Assembly (NCBI GenBank): GCA_021205695.1
Contig: JAJPXB010000027.1
Location: 1 to 46,433, forward strand
Direction of reading: 5' to 3'
Source of the DNA: Clostridiales bacterium
Lineage (GTDB): Bacteria; Bacillota; Clostridia; Oscillospirales; Oscillospiraceae
DNA length: 46,433 nt
The translations under genes were made by a program, and so were the position numbers. Below the pieces are notes generated by a model. That model made no database searches. It had not been told where the DNA came from and saw nothing but the letters and a program-made list of their open reading frames with translations. Below are positions 1 through 7,434 of the stretch, in pieces; the first letter of the stretch is position 1, and each line of letters starts with the position of its first letter.

Positions 1-68
1 CTAACGAACAAACGCTTTCGCTTTCCCTGGTCTCACATCATTGACAAATGAACAGGCATCAGACGCAA

Positions 69-524
69 TCAGCGGTTCCTGTTAAATTTTTTCTCCTCGA
101 TATCTCTGCCAAGCATACAGAGCTTATAAAACGAATATGGCACGACGAAAACCAGGCATATCCCCGCGCCGTATCTGGACACCTCTCCCTTGATGCCGCC
201 GACCACGCCGTTTTCGCTGATGTACCCGTGTATATCGATGGCTACACCGTCATCCAGAAAATGACTGTCCCAGTTCCCATCTTCATATTGGAGATATAAT
301 GTCCAATCTCCAAGCCCCTGCTTGCAGGCGACAGAGCTCAGTTCACCCCTGATTGAGATTTCACCGTCTTCCAGCATCTCTGTAATTTCTGCTTCATTAT
401 CGTTGTTGACATAGATTATTTTGGTTCCTATGATTTCGCAATAAGCAGCTATGCCGAAGAAAATGAAAAAGGCGATTATCAGGAGAATATATATTTTATG
501 GAAAAGCCTGATATATTTTTTCAT
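69..524 (-). CDS. Small AT-rich membrane protein of unknown function
   Basis: A 151-residue protein I do not recognise. I start it at the ATG at 524, which begins MKKYIRLFHK and has GGAAAG about eight bases upstream; the frame is open further upstream to 605, but that extension has no hydrophobic or conserved look. Residues 10-32 form a strong membrane segment, followed by an outside region rich in acidic and aromatic residues with a short beta-rich look, and a second hydrophobic stretch near residues 118-137. It is the last gene of the radA side of the operon. Its base composition is visibly more AT-rich than its neighbours, which could mean recent acquisition or relaxed selection. Bases 1-68 beyond its stop show no gene and no clear terminator. 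Confidence 0.6.
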   Translation of the reverse strand: MKKYIRLFHKIYILLIIAFFIFFGIAAYCEIIGTKIIYVNNDNEAEITEMLEDGEISIRGELSSVACKQGLGDWTLYLQYEDGNWDSHFLDDGVAIDIHGYISENGVVGGIKGEVSRYGAGICLVFVVPYSFYKLCMLGRDIEEKKFNRNR

Positions 525-661
525 TCTGAGTTCTTTCCGGACACACCGGCCCCTTCCCCCGTAAACAGCACTAAATCGCCCATACAGCTGTTTTCCGACA
601 CCCAACCTCCGACTGCCGGATATATTTCTCCTTCATCCGCTCTCCCCCGTTCCATGCTCAT
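521..661 (-). CDS. Possible 46-residue ORF bridging radA and the next gene
   Basis: An ATG overlaps the radA stop codon (ATGA, 658-661) and the frame runs 46 codons to a TGA that itself overlaps the ATG of the following gene (521-524). The peptide begins MSMERGRADE and ends GVSGKNSE; it is acidic, has no membrane segment and I recognise no family. The exact tiling with overlaps at both ends suggests translational coupling, but a chance open frame of this length is quite possible in GC-rich DNA. Confidence 0.22.
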   Translation of the reverse strand: MSMERGRADEGEIYPAVGGWVSENSCMGDLVLFTGEGAGVSGKNSE

Positions 662-2016
662 GCCAGCACCGCCAGCGCCTCCCGAATGTTCCGCACCGGA
701 ATCAGCTGCATTCCCGGGATGTCAATATCCTTGACGCCTCTGGCCGGAACCAGGCACTTGTGGAAGCCCAGACGGTGAATTTCAGACAGTCGCTGGCCCA
801 GGACGCTGACGCTGCGTATTTCACCCGTCAGGCCCACCTCTCCGACAGCTGCCAGGTCGTCCGGCACCGGACGGTCCCGGAAGCTGGAAGCCAAGGCAAG
901 CACTGCCGCCAGGTCTGCCGCCGGCTCGTTCAGGTTCAGGCCCGCCACCACATTGATATAGGCGTCGCAGCCGCCAATACGTAGACCACCTCGTTTTTCC
1001 AGCACCGCCAGGAGCAGCATGGAGCGATTATAATCGATACCGTTGCTGGTGCGCCGGGGCACAGCGAAACTGCTGGGGGTCACCAGAGCCTGCACCTCCG
1101 CCAGAACAGGACGCATTCCCTCCATCACACAGGTGACACAGCTCCCCGGCGTCCCGGCGGGACGGCCGGAGAGAAGCATTTCCGAAGGGTTGGGTACCTC
1201 CCGCAGACCGGAGTCCAGCATCTCGAACACGCCGATCTCGTCCGTGGCCCCGAACCGGTTCTTTGTGGCTCGGAGGATGCGGTAGACCAGATTCTGCTCC
1301 CCCTCAAAGGACAGCACGCAGTCTACGATATGCTCCAACACCTTTGGCCCTGCAATAGACCCCTCCTTGTTGATATGGCCGATGACAAAGACGGTGATGC
1401 CATTTCCCTTGGCCAGCTCCATCAGGCTCATGGCGCAGGCCTTCACCTGGGCTACGCTGCCGGGAAGGGACTCTGACCCGTCCTGATACATGGTCTGGAT
1501 GGAGTCCACCACCAGGATATCCGGCTGAATCTCATCCACGCTGCTGAGAATCTGGTTCAGGTTTGTCTCTGCCAGCAGATACATTCCGTCTCCCACCACG
1601 CCCAGGCGCTGGGCGCGAAGCTTGATCTGCCGGGCGGACTCCTCCCCGGAGACGTACAGTACCCGATAGGAGGCAGAGAGGGTGTCACAGATCTGGAGCA
1701 TCAGAGTGGATTTCCCGATGCCGGGGCTGCCGCCCACCAGGACAAAGGAGCCCTTGACAGCGCCGCCCCCCAGCACCCGATCCAGCTCGCCCATGCCAGT
1801 GCAGAAACGGATCTCCTCCCCCATCTCCACCTGCGAGAGAGGCATGGCCCGGCCCACAGGCCGACCGGAGGAGACGGTTGGCACGGGAGTTTTGCTCCGG
1901 CTCTCCATCGGCTGCTCTACAATGGTGTTCCAGCTGCCGCATCCGGGGCATCTCCCCTGCCATTTGGGAAACTCATTCCCGCAGCTTGTGCAGTAAAAAA
2001 CAGCTTTATTTTTCAT
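658..2016 (-). CDS. radA: DNA repair protein RadA (Sms)
   Basis: RadA is a hexameric, RecA-like DNA-binding ATPase that promotes branch migration during recombinational repair. The 452-residue protein begins with a four-cysteine zinc finger (CTSCG near residue 9, CPGCG near 26), then a Walker A motif GGSPGIGKST near residues 95-104, the RadA-specific KNRFG motif in the middle and a C-terminal Lon-like domain without a protease active site. Length is normal. I choose the second in-frame ATG (2016) because ACGGAG lies about eight bases before it; the ATG at 2037 has no ribosome binding site. It lies 27 bases after cwlD and is probably in the same transcript. Confidence 0.97.
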   Translation of the reverse strand: MKNKAVFYCTSCGNEFPKWQGRCPGCGSWNTIVEQPMESRSKTPVPTVSSGRPVGRAMPLSQVEMGEEIRFCTGMGELDRVLGGGAVKGSFVLVGGSPGIGKSTLMLQICDTLSASYRVLYVSGEESARQIKLRAQRLGVVGDGMYLLAETNLNQILSSVDEIQPDILVVDSIQTMYQDGSESLPGSVAQVKACAMSLMELAKGNGITVFVIGHINKEGSIAGPKVLEHIVDCVLSFEGEQNLVYRILRATKNRFGATDEIGVFEMLDSGLREVPNPSEMLLSGRPAGTPGSCVTCVMEGMRPVLAEVQALVTPSSFAVPRRTSNGIDYNRSMLLLAVLEKRGGLRIGGCDAYINVVAGLNLNEPAADLAAVLALASSFRDRPVPDDLAAVGEVGLTGEIRSVSVLGQRLSEIHRLGFHKCLVPARGVKDIDIPGMQLIPVRNIREALAVLA

Positions 2017-2043
2017 TCTTTTCTCCGTGTCATTCATATCTGA

Positions 2044-2760
2044 TTATTGTGTATTTCCGTACCAATAGCCAAAGCAGGCGCCCATGAGCACCACTGCCAA
2101 CTGTTTTTGATAACTGTCATCCTGGAGCCTGTGATCCTCCTCCGGGTTGGAGAGAAAGCCGCACTCCGCCAGAATGGCCGGACAGCTGATATGGCTCATC
2201 ATGTAGAGGTCGGAAGGAACCTCCTTGGCCTGCCGCCGGTTGTCGCTGTCCAGGCACTCCCGGAGCAGGGTCTGGGTCAGCTCCGCCCACCCCTCGCTCT
2301 TCTCGTCCGGCTGGTAAAAGACCTGTGCGCCGGAATATTTGGAGTCGGTATACTGGTTCTGGTGGATGCTCAGTAGCAACGCATCTGATGTGGCATTGAT
2401 GATGGCGACCCTGTTTTCCATGTCGTTGCGCTTCTGTTCCCGCAAAGTTTCCGCCTCCGGGTCTGCCAGAGAGTCCTCTGTGTCTCGGAGCAGGACAGTC
2501 TGCTGGCCGAACAGTCCGGCGATCTGGTCGCATTTCAGAGCGATTGCCAGGTTAAGCTCGCTCTCCGCCACCCCGGAAACCGAGACGGCCCCACCGTCTG
2601 CCCCGCCATGGCCCGGATCGATGACAAGGGTATACTCCGCCCTTATCTGGGGCGATAAGGTCTCCACCGCCTCCATCTGCCCGCACCAAAGAGTAAAGGA
2701 AACCATGGCTGCTGCCAGAGTCAGGCTGAGCAATGACCGCCTCAGTGTCGTATGATTCAT
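2044..2760 (-). CDS. cwlD: N-acetylmuramoyl-L-alanine amidase, CwlD type
   Basis: A zinc amidase of the Amidase_3 family. Members of the CwlD type act with PdaA during sporulation to make the muramic-delta-lactam of the spore cortex, needed later for germination. The 238-residue protein has an N-terminal signal or anchor segment (about residues 10-26), the zinc motif DPGHGGADGG at 48-57, a metal glutamate in AESELNL, the LLSIHQNQ histidine motif and the catalytic ILAECGF glutamate near the C-terminus. The start is placed at 2760 because GGGAGG sits eight bases upstream; the ATG six bases earlier abuts that SD and is unlikely. The CwlD subtype is inferred from size, anchor and family resemblance. 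Confidence 0.9.
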   Translation of the reverse strand: MNHTTLRRSLLSLTLAAAMVSFTLWCGQMEAVETLSPQIRAEYTLVIDPGHGGADGGAVSVSGVAESELNLAIALKCDQIAGLFGQQTVLLRDTEDSLADPEAETLREQKRNDMENRVAIINATSDALLLSIHQNQYTDSKYSGAQVFYQPDEKSEGWAELTQTLLRECLDSDNRRQAKEVPSDLYMMSHISCPAILAECGFLSNPEEDHRLQDDSYQKQLAVVLMGACFGYWYGNTQ

Positions 2761-2857
2761 CTCCATCCCTCCCGGTGGAAGTATATGGGAGGTTTGAATG
2801 GTTTACGCCTGTCCGATATTTGGGGGTATGGAGTATCTCACCTTTTTCATCTTTTCA

Positions 2858-3037
2858 TCAGGACTTGCTGCCGCCATTCTTTTGGGAATCCAGATATTTC
2901 TTCACCCTGTAACCCCCGCCGATCACGCAGATTACGGCAAACAGTAAATAGGCCCACTGGTCGCTTACCAGTCCATAGACCAGAGCCACTACCGCTGCCA
3001 CAAACCAGATGATCGCAGCAATCAGATCTGCTTTCAT
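2858..3037 (-). CDS. 59-residue membrane protein, unknown
   Basis: This short gene fills the gap between the macro-domain gene and cwlD. The ATG at 3037 has GAGAGG six bases upstream, and the frame codes for a 59-residue protein starting MKADLIAAIIWF and ending in a basic and polar tail (YLDSQKNGGSKS). Two hydrophobic segments (about residues 5-22 and 29-42) are separated by VSDQWAY, giving a two-pass membrane hairpin. It starts 30 bases after the macro-domain gene stops and is probably co-transcribed with it. I do not recognise a family; similar tiny two-pass proteins are often unannotated. No function is proposed. Confidence 0.7.
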   Translation of the reverse strand: MKADLIAAIIWFVAAVVALVYGLVSDQWAYLLFAVICVIGGGYRVKKYLDSQKNGGSKS

Positions 3038-3067
3038 TATATACCTCTCCCCTCTTCCCGCTGCCGC

Positions 3068-4252
3068 TTATGCGCCCAGCAGGCGCTGATTGTAATAAAA
3101 CAGCCCCTCGTTGATGACAAAGATGTCGTATTCCTGCTTTACAATAAAATATTCTATGATTACGTCGAATCGGATGCTGTGGGAGAGGGCATACCCAGCC
3201 CTGCCCAGCAGGTCTTTTGTCTCGTCCAGGTTCAGCCGCAGAGCGATGGCCAAAGCGATGACCGTCTGCTTACTGGGGCTGTAATCAGCCTTCCGAAGCT
3301 TGGAGAACAGCTTACGGTCCATATTGGCCCGCTTGTAGACCTCCACATCCGTCATTCCCTTCTCGTCGATGAGCCGGAACAGCATGGTGGAAAAGGATTC
3401 ATCCAGCGAGAGGTCACGCAGAGAGCGAGCTGCTCCGGCCGGAGCCACGGCTGAACCGAGCGTGTCCGGCTTCGGACGCTCATATGAGGCGGGAGCGGAA
3501 AGCAGCGGCTCAGGGACAGCAGCCTTTTTCCGCTTTTGCCCCCTCCCCTTTTCCGGAACCATGGAAGCTCTGGGAGGCGGCGCCTGCGCAGGCCTTGCCC
3601 CGTCAGGGCAGTTATCCTGTGCCTCCCGTTCTGCCGCGGCCAGGAACAACTCCTCCTGCTCCAGCTGCTGGATATGCTGGGCAGCCTCGCTCAGACGGCC
3701 GCCGTATTTGCGTTCGTACTGCTCCACATAATGATTGTCGATGTACTTCTGAATATCTCCATACCGCTTCTCGCCGATGGCGAGCAGCTCCCTGTCGAAA
3801 ATGACTAGATACACCGTCATCTCATGCTCCTGGAGGAACGCCTCAATAGCGGACATTGCAACCTGAAGCGCTTCTCCCTTGGGATAGCCATAGATGCCGG
3901 AGGAGATCAGTGGAAAAGCGATAGACTGACAGCCGGTTTTTTCCGCCAGAAGGAGCGCATTGATGTAACAGCTTCTCAGCAGAGACGCCTCGTTTCTGCC
4001 CCCACCCTGCCAGGCAGGCCCTACCGCATGGATAATGTAGTGGGCAGAAAGAGAAAAAGCATCTGTCAGGACAGCCTGTCCCACGTCGCAGTGGCCAATG
4101 GCCCGGCAGGCGTCCGCCAGCTGGGCATATCCGGCTTTCCGAAAGATGGAACCACAGACGCCGCTCCCCGGGTTCAGCGAGCTGTTAGCGGCGTTGACGA
4201 CTGCGTCGACCCGCATATTTGTGATGTCATTGCGCACCAGCATAAAGGGCAT
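3068..4252 (-). CDS. Macro-domain protein fused to a C-terminal HTH-like domain
   Basis: The 394-residue protein has three parts. Residues 1 to about 165 are a macro domain, the fold that binds ADP-ribose and can remove ADP-ribose or deacetylate O-acetyl-ADP-ribose; the motif VVNAANSSL, a glycine-rich GSGVCGSIF loop and the SSGIYGYP loop are visible. A middle section is first glutamate-rich and helical, then proline, alanine and lysine-rich. Residues 278-394 form a compact domain whose core (ending in DETKDLLGRAGYALS) resembles a Cro/C1-type helix-turn-helix followed by a YFIVKQEYDIFVINE tail. The ATG at 4252 is preferred because GAGGTG lies six bases upstream; an in-frame GTG at 4261 overlaps that site. 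It is the first gene after a perfect consensus promoter. The partner or target is unknown. Confidence 0.85.
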   Translation of the reverse strand: MPFMLVRNDITNMRVDAVVNAANSSLNPGSGVCGSIFRKAGYAQLADACRAIGHCDVGQAVLTDAFSLSAHYIIHAVGPAWQGGGRNEASLLRSCYINALLLAEKTGCQSIAFPLISSGIYGYPKGEALQVAMSAIEAFLQEHEMTVYLVIFDRELLAIGEKRYGDIQKYIDNHYVEQYERKYGGRLSEAAQHIQQLEQEELFLAAAEREAQDNCPDGARPAQAPPPRASMVPEKGRGQKRKKAAVPEPLLSAPASYERPKPDTLGSAVAPAGAARSLRDLSLDESFSTMLFRLIDEKGMTDVEVYKRANMDRKLFSKLRKADYSPSKQTVIALAIALRLNLDETKDLLGRAGYALSHSIRFDVIIEYFIVKQEYDIFVINEGLFYYNQRLLGA

Positions 4253-4286
4253 GGCAGGCACCTCACTAAATCATTTGTTCTAGTCA

Positions 4287-4315
4287 ATTATAGACGAAAT
4301 ACAGGCCCATGTCAA
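4287..4315 (-). promoter_or_regulatory. Consensus sigma-A promoter for the macro-domain operon
   Basis: On the minus strand TTGACA (4310-4315) and TATAAT (4287-4292) are separated by exactly 17 bases, a perfect match to the vegetative consensus. The expected start is near 4280, giving a leader of about 28 bases before the ATG at 4252. Confidence 0.88.
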
Positions 4316-4404
4316 TCAATATCCTTCCTCTGCAGGCCGGATCTGCTGCCATAAACAGGGAGCTTTTCCGCTCTCCTGCGTCTGTAGGCCTCAGATCCTC
4401 GGGC

Positions 4405-4433
4405 TTGCACAAACCTATGGGCAGGTATATAAT
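4405..4433 (+). promoter_or_regulatory. Sigma-A promoter for the plus-strand membrane protein
   Basis: TTGCAC (4405-4410), a 17-base spacer and TATAAT (4428-4433) on the plus strand, 47 bases ahead of the GTG at 4480. Confidence 0.8.
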
Positions 4434-4479
4434 AAAAACCCGACATAGGTTTTGCCGGTTTTTACAAGGGAGCGATGGC

Positions 4480-6114
4480 GTGAAGCACTCAAATGTTACA
4501 GATCAGCCCAACAGCTATGGCTACAGAGCGGGGCGGGCGCAGCGAAGACACGCTCTTGTGTGCCGAATATTGATATTGATCCTGCTTTTCCTCTATCTTG
4601 CATTTGCGGGGCACGAAATATATGAGGGGACAGGAACCATGGAGCGAGGCTGTGGGCTTTTTCTTCTGGCTGTAGGAGCAGCCATAGCCCTGCGTCTGCT
4701 GCTTTGGGTTTGGAATGAGCTGACGAGGCGACGGGTCGGCAGAAAGGGGCTTCAGAGCCGCCGGGATTACGACGATTATCTCTGTCATTGGAGAAAAGAC
4801 ACTGCCCCCCGCAGCGCAAGCCTGCTGGCAATAGCGAGGCTGGATCTGTGTCTGGGCCGCCCGGAGGAGGCGCAGAAAGGCCTGGATGGAATCATTCCGG
4901 AGAAGCTGACCAAGGAAAATCTGAAAACGCTCTACTTCTATCAGGCCGTTGCCGCCCGTCTCACAGGAGATGAGGCATCGTGCGCAGCCGCCCTGCTGCG
5001 CTGCAAGGCTGTCCCCATGGAGAAACAGGGATACCTGTCAACTGAGGAACTGGATGAGCTGTTTGATGAAGGCACATCTGCGCAGCTGACGGAGGCTGTG
5101 TCGAACTGGGGCGGTGCAGCACCCAGGCGCTCTGTGCTGCTGCCGCTGTGTGGGGCGTTGCTGACGGGCTATACCTCCTGGTATTATGGCATTTCCATGC
5201 TGCTGCCCAGCGGCTATGCGTACAGGACAGCGTTTGCCGCATTTTCTCTGCTGCTGATTTTCTGGGGCTGGGCAGTTCTGGCGCTGACCCTGATTTACAA
5301 GCTGACAAGCTGGCTCCGGCGGCGTTTCAAGCAATTTTTCGAGCGCATTTGTATCGGGCTGATGGCAGCGATACTGACGCTGCTGGTGTTGATTCTATTG
5401 GTGTGCAACGGTCTGCTTCAAATTGGGCTGCTGGACACGGAGGAGGATGTAGGCGATGGGCTGCTGATCGTCACCAATGAAAACGAACGCAATACTTACG
5501 CCTATTACAAAGCCGACGGCCCATTCCTGCGAAGCTATTACGGGCCTGTGGAAGACGAGGAAAATATGACCACAGCCGCAGAAACAGATGCGGACGATGG
5601 AGAAAACGCTTCCAATGCGGAATGCGAAACGCCTGCGCAGGCAGAGGACGATGATGTGGCGGAGGATGACAGCACAACAGACCAGGACGCTTACCTGACC
5701 GCCGATGAGCGGGCAGAAGCTGCCGCCCAGGCCCGGCAAAAGGAAGAACTGCTGCTAATCGTCCAATATATGGCAGACAATGGGGAGCTGGACAGCACGG
5801 TACCGGAAACTCTGGAGCCCGCTGAGTCCGCAAAGGGCACCGTCTACGCCGTCCTGTGGTCAGAGCCATGGGAGGAGGATGAAACCGTGACCGTTCGGGG
5901 CAGGTTGGTTTATGATCGGGAGTCAGCCAACGGAGCATGTGATATTTTCGTCTACTACAAGGACTACATTGCCTCCGACGGCAGCGAGGCCAAAAGCACC
6001 TCTATTCTGGAATTTTATGCAGTAAACCAGAATACCGGCGAGGTCACCATCGGAGACAAGCACAGTTGGAGCGACATCGGCTCCGCAGAATATCGGGAGG
6101 CCACGGGAGAGTAG
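4480..6114 (+). CDS. Multi-pass membrane protein with TPR-like loop, unknown
   Basis: A 544-residue protein of unknown function and one of only two plus-strand genes. The GTG at 4480 is chosen because AGGGAG lies seven bases upstream and a good promoter lies just before; the open frame upstream to 4309 crosses the promoter. Two membrane segments (about 27-44 and 57-76) are followed by a soluble helical region (about 95-200) with alternating ALLAIARLDLCLGRPEEA-like helices resembling TPR repeats. Three more membrane segments follow (about 216-238, 248-274, 288-311), then an acidic linker (357-410) and a C-terminal globular part (about 420-544). With an odd number of spans the acidic tail would be on the opposite side from the N-terminus. 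It is monocistronic and ends at a shared terminator. I recognise no family. Confidence 0.75.
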   Translation: MKHSNVTDQPNSYGYRAGRAQRRHALVCRILILILLFLYLAFAGHEIYEGTGTMERGCGLFLLAVGAAIALRLLLWVWNELTRRRVGRKGLQSRRDYDDYLCHWRKDTAPRSASLLAIARLDLCLGRPEEAQKGLDGIIPEKLTKENLKTLYFYQAVAARLTGDEASCAAALLRCKAVPMEKQGYLSTEELDELFDEGTSAQLTEAVSNWGGAAPRRSVLLPLCGALLTGYTSWYYGISMLLPSGYAYRTAFAAFSLLLIFWGWAVLALTLIYKLTSWLRRRFKQFFERICIGLMAAILTLLVLILLVCNGLLQIGLLDTEEDVGDGLLIVTNENERNTYAYYKADGPFLRSYYGPVEDEENMTTAAETDADDGENASNAECETPAQAEDDDVAEDDSTTDQDAYLTADERAEAAAQARQKEELLLIVQYMADNGELDSTVPETLEPAESAKGTVYAVLWSEPWEEDETVTVRGRLVYDRESANGACDIFVYYKDYIASDGSEAKSTSILEFYAVNQNTGEVTIGDKHSWSDIGSAEYREATGE

Positions 6115-6149
6115 GCTGCGGCGCCGCCGATCAACAAAGAGCAAATAAC

Positions 6150-6192
6150 GACAACAGACCCGCCAGGGAAACGCCTCGACAGGTCTGTTGTC
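6150..6192. terminator. Probable bidirectional terminator between convergent genes
   Basis: An 11-bp perfect inverted repeat (gacaacagacc 6150-6160, ggtctgttgtc 6182-6192) with a 21-base loop lies between the convergent genes ending at 6114 (+) and 6196 (-). The flanks are only moderately T-rich in either direction, so termination efficiency is uncertain. Confidence 0.55.
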
Positions 6193-6195
6193 TTG

Positions 6196-7434
6196 TTATA
6201 CGGGTTCGCCGACCGGCCCTTTTTCCCGCCGCAAAATGCTCAGGGGCGGTACCGGCCCGGGCAGCTGCATCCGGAACAACATCTGGGGATGCCGCGGCTC
6301 ATGCAACGGCTCCCCGTCCTCCGTCTCCATGACCGGAGCGGAGAAGGACGTCGGCTTGCAGTCCGGACCGACAATCTCCACCGTATCTCCCGTGTGGAAT
6401 TTATTCCGCAGGCTCAAGGTGGCCATCCCGTTTTCGTCACAGCTCTGAACCACAGCGCAAATCTGCCACTCCCGGAGGTATCGCTCATCCGTCCAGTACT
6501 GTCCCGGCTGCCCAAACCAGAAGCCGGTAGAGTAGTGGCGGTGACTGACCTTTTCCACCTCGTCCCGCCAGACCGGGTCAAGGGGTTGACCGGACTTCAC
6601 GGCATCAATGGCATGGCGGTAGGCGCCCGTGACGATAGCGGCATAATAGGCGCTCTTGGCCCGGCCTTCAATCTTTACGGAGTTCAGTCCCGCATCATAC
6701 AGCTCCTGAATGTGGTCGATCATGCACATATCCCGACTGTTGAGCAGATAGGTCCCCTTTTCGTCCTCAAAGACGGGGAAATACTCTCCAGGCCGTTTCT
6801 CCTCCACCAGCGCATAGCGATAGCGGCAGGGCTGGGCACAGGCCCCCCGGCTGGAATCCCGACCGGTCATATAGTTGGAGAGCAGACACCGGCCGGAATA
6901 ACTGACGCACATGGCGCCATGGACAAAGGCCTCGATCTCCAAATCGGCGGGCGTCCTGGCCCGGAGCTCGGCCACCTCGTTCAGGCTCAGCTCCCGTGCC
7001 AGAATGACCCGGCTGGCCCCCAGGTCGTGCCAGGCCCGTGCAGTCTCATAGTTGCAGATGCTAGCCTGCGTGGAGATATGCCGCTTCACATGAGGCGCAT
7101 ACCGCCCTGCCAGAGTAAAGGCCCCCAGGTCGGCCACGATCACCGCATCCACGCCCGCATCGTCCAGCACCTCCAGCCAGGCAGGGAGCTCTTTGATCTC
7201 GTCATTCCTCGGCATGGTGTTGATGGTGACATGACAGGCGACCCCGTGCTCCCTGCACAGGGCAGTTGCCTGATAGATGGTCTCCCGGTTGAAATTCCCG
7301 GCAAAGGCCCGCATTCCGAAAGAGGTCCCCGCCAGATAGACCGCGTCTGCGCCATAGGCCACCGCCATGCGGAGCCGCTCCATATCTCCCGCCGGAGCCA
7401 ACAGCTCCAGCAGGGGCGGATTACCGGCACTCAT
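6196..7434 (-). CDS. Peptidase U32 family protein (tRNA hydroxylase-like)
   Basis: Members of the U32 family were first called collagenase-like peptidases; the TrhP/YegQ/RlhA branches are now known to take part in prephenate-dependent hydroxylation of tRNA wobble uridine or of 23S rRNA. The 412-residue protein opens with ELLAPAGDMERL, carries the family signature EAFVHGAMCVSYSGRC around residue 170 and further cysteines in RGACAQPCRYR, which in the family contribute to iron-sulfur binding. A C-terminal beta-barrel domain follows. It starts inside the mltG stop (ATGA overlap), so it is translationally coupled. Which RNA it modifies cannot be told from sequence reading alone; tRNA uridine hydroxylation is the likelier role in Firmicutes. 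Confidence 0.88.
   Translation of the reverse strand: MSAGNPPLLELLAPAGDMERLRMAVAYGADAVYLAGTSFGMRAFAGNFNRETIYQATALCREHGVACHVTINTMPRNDEIKELPAWLEVLDDAGVDAVIVADLGAFTLAGRYAPHVKRHISTQASICNYETARAWHDLGASRVILARELSLNEVAELRARTPADLEIEAFVHGAMCVSYSGRCLLSNYMTGRDSSRGACAQPCRYRYALVEEKRPGEYFPVFEDEKGTYLLNSRDMCMIDHIQELYDAGLNSVKIEGRAKSAYYAAIVTGAYRHAIDAVKSGQPLDPVWRDEVEKVSHRHYSTGFWFGQPGQYWTDERYLREWQICAVVQSCDENGMATLSLRNKFHTGDTVEIVGPDCKPTSFSAPVMETEDGEPLHEPRHPQMLFRMQLPGPVPPLSILRREKGPVGEPV

Noticed and set aside
2767-2857. Sporulation sigma factor promoter (CATATACT) before cwlD
   Set aside because: The -10-like box has no matching -35 at proper spacing; too weak to list.
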